The notes under the pieces: generated by a model
Database searches by the model: none
What the model saw: the letters and a program-made list of their open reading frames with translations, nothing else
What the model was told of the DNA's origin: nothing
Translations under genes and position numbers: made by a program
Part shown: piece after piece, positions 5,824 to 6,466 of the stretch
Layout of the letters: each line of letters opens with the position of its first letter
Numbering within the stretch: position 1 is the first letter of the stretch
Assembly: GCA_945860425.1 (NCBI GenBank)
Contig: CAMAQU010000101.1
Location: 1 to 6,466, forward strand
Direction: 5' to 3'
DNA length: 6,466 nt
Origin: Sphingomonas paucimobilis
Lineage (GTDB): Bacteria > Pseudomonadota > Alphaproteobacteria > Sphingomonadales > Sphingomonadaceae

Positions 5824-5829
5824 CCTCCT
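5824..5829 (-). promoter_or_regulatory. Strong ribosome binding site of the DUF6356-like gene
   Basis: AGGAGG on the minus strand lies five bases before the ATG at 5818. It is the strongest Shine-Dalgarno site in the window and may also drive the hydrolase and TPR genes by coupling. Confidence 0.75.
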
Positions 5830-5838
5830 GGAGTTGTT

Positions 5839-6466
5839 TCAGCTCACGCCGCCGGGTTCACCTTCGCGCGGGGCGGGGTGGGCGGTGCCATGATGGGAAG
5901 ATGGGGCGTGGGGCGGTTCATGTTCGGGGGGCTCTGGCTCGTCGAGAGTGCCTTCCCATTTTGCGATGACAACGCTGGCGACAGTGTTGCCGACAACATT
6001 GGTCGCGGTGCGGCCCATATCGAGGAAATGGTCAACGCCCAGGATGAGCAGCAGGCCTGCCTCTGGAATGCCGAACATGGCCAGCGTTGCGGAAATGACA
6101 ACTAGGCTTGCGCGCGGGACAGCGGCCATCCCCTTTGACGTCAGCATCAAGGTCAGCAGCATCAGGATTTCCTGCCCCAGCGTCAGATCAATGCCATAGG
6201 CCTGCGCGATGAAGATCGTCGCGAAGGTCATGTACATCATCGAGCCATCCAAATTGAAGGAATAGCCGAGCGGAAGAACGAAGCTGCCAATCCGGCGCGG
6301 CACGCCAAAGCGATCCAGCGCGTCAAGCGTGCGGGGGAAGGCGGCTTCTGAAGAAGCGGTTGAGAAGGCCACCAGCAAAGGCTCCCGAATATAACGGATC
6401 AGGCCAAGGGCGCGCGCGCCCACGACCAGAAAGGCCGATCCCAAGAGGAGACCCCAGAGGATCGCC
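5839..6466 (-). CDS. Dicarboxylate/amino acid:cation symporter (DAACS family), C-terminal part
   Basis: This is the 3' part of a sodium- or proton-coupled symporter of the glutamate/C4-dicarboxylate (GltP/DctA) family, an inner-membrane protein. The frame is open to the window edge, so the 5' half is missing. Visible are the Ser-rich re-entrant hairpin AFSTASSEAAFPRTL (about 6369-6325), the unwound-helix motif SFNLDGSMMYMTFA (near 6261-6220), the second hairpin LTSKGMAAVPRAS (near 6141-6103) and the last helix with DHFLDMGRTATNVVGN (near 6033-5986). That last helix carries the Asp, Arg, Thr and Asn that bind substrate and cation in GltPh. After the usual end (AKWEG) comes an extra tail of 36 residues rich in Pro, Glu and His, with five His, expected in the cytosol. 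Substrate choice between glutamate/aspartate and C4-dicarboxylates cannot be settled from this part. It is upstream of the DUF6356-like, hydrolase and TPR genes and likely shares a transcript with them. Confidence 0.93.
   Translation of the reverse strand, partial: AILWGLLLGSAFLVVGARALGLIRYIREPLLVAFSTASSEAAFPRTLDALDRFGVPRRIGSFVLPLGYSFNLDGSMMYMTFATIFIAQAYGIDLTLGQEILMLLTLMLTSKGMAAVPRASLVVISATLAMFGIPEAGLLLILGVDHFLDMGRTATNVVGNTVASVVIAKWEGTLDEPEPPEHEPPHAPSSHHGTAHPAPREGEPGGVS

Overview
The window looks like chromosomal DNA of a GC-rich alphaproteobacterium, most likely a sphingomonad. That is inferred from the style of the proteins (a DUF6356-like small protein, a sphingomonad-type cysteine-containing lipoprotein, an ABHD10-like hydrolase next to a TPR protein), the dense packing and the frequent GTG starts. 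I see no rRNA, tRNA, CRISPR array, insertion sequence or phage gene. This is mostly ordinary housekeeping and metabolic territory.

Left part, + strand: the 3' end of a gamma-glutamyltransferase gene (1-506), then a complete long-chain acyl-CoA synthetase (570-2363, or from 552). The synthetase converges on a minus-strand operon, and the two stop codons overlap.

Middle part, - strand, read right to left: gloA (glyoxalase I, 3949-3530), gloB (glyoxalase II, 3519-2791) and a small lipoprotein gene (2770-2360). Gaps are only 10 and 20 bases, so this is probably one transcript. GloA and GloB together convert the methylglyoxal-glutathione adduct to D-lactate and glutathione. The gloB frame carries an amber codon (3016-3018) at codon 168, inside the conserved motif that supplies the last metal-binding histidine. 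The frame continues intact and conserved for another 74 residues. This is the most notable point in the window: a recent nonsense mutation, a sequencing error, or a readthrough or suppression case.

Right part, - strand, read right to left: the 3' end of a dicarboxylate/amino-acid:cation symporter gene (6466-5839), a DUF6356-like small membrane protein (5818-5564), an ABHD10-like alpha/beta hydrolase (5576-4821) and a TPR-repeat protein (4824-4057). Spacings are 20 bases, a 13-base overlap and a 4-base GTGA overlap, so translation of the last three is probably coupled. A 107-base gap (3950-4056) separates this block from gloA; it holds two short palindromes that could be regulatory sites.

Taken together, the glutathione-linked genes (ggt, gloA, gloB) suggest glutathione turnover and aldehyde detoxification around a fatty-acid activation gene. 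I did not find a convincing new biological system.
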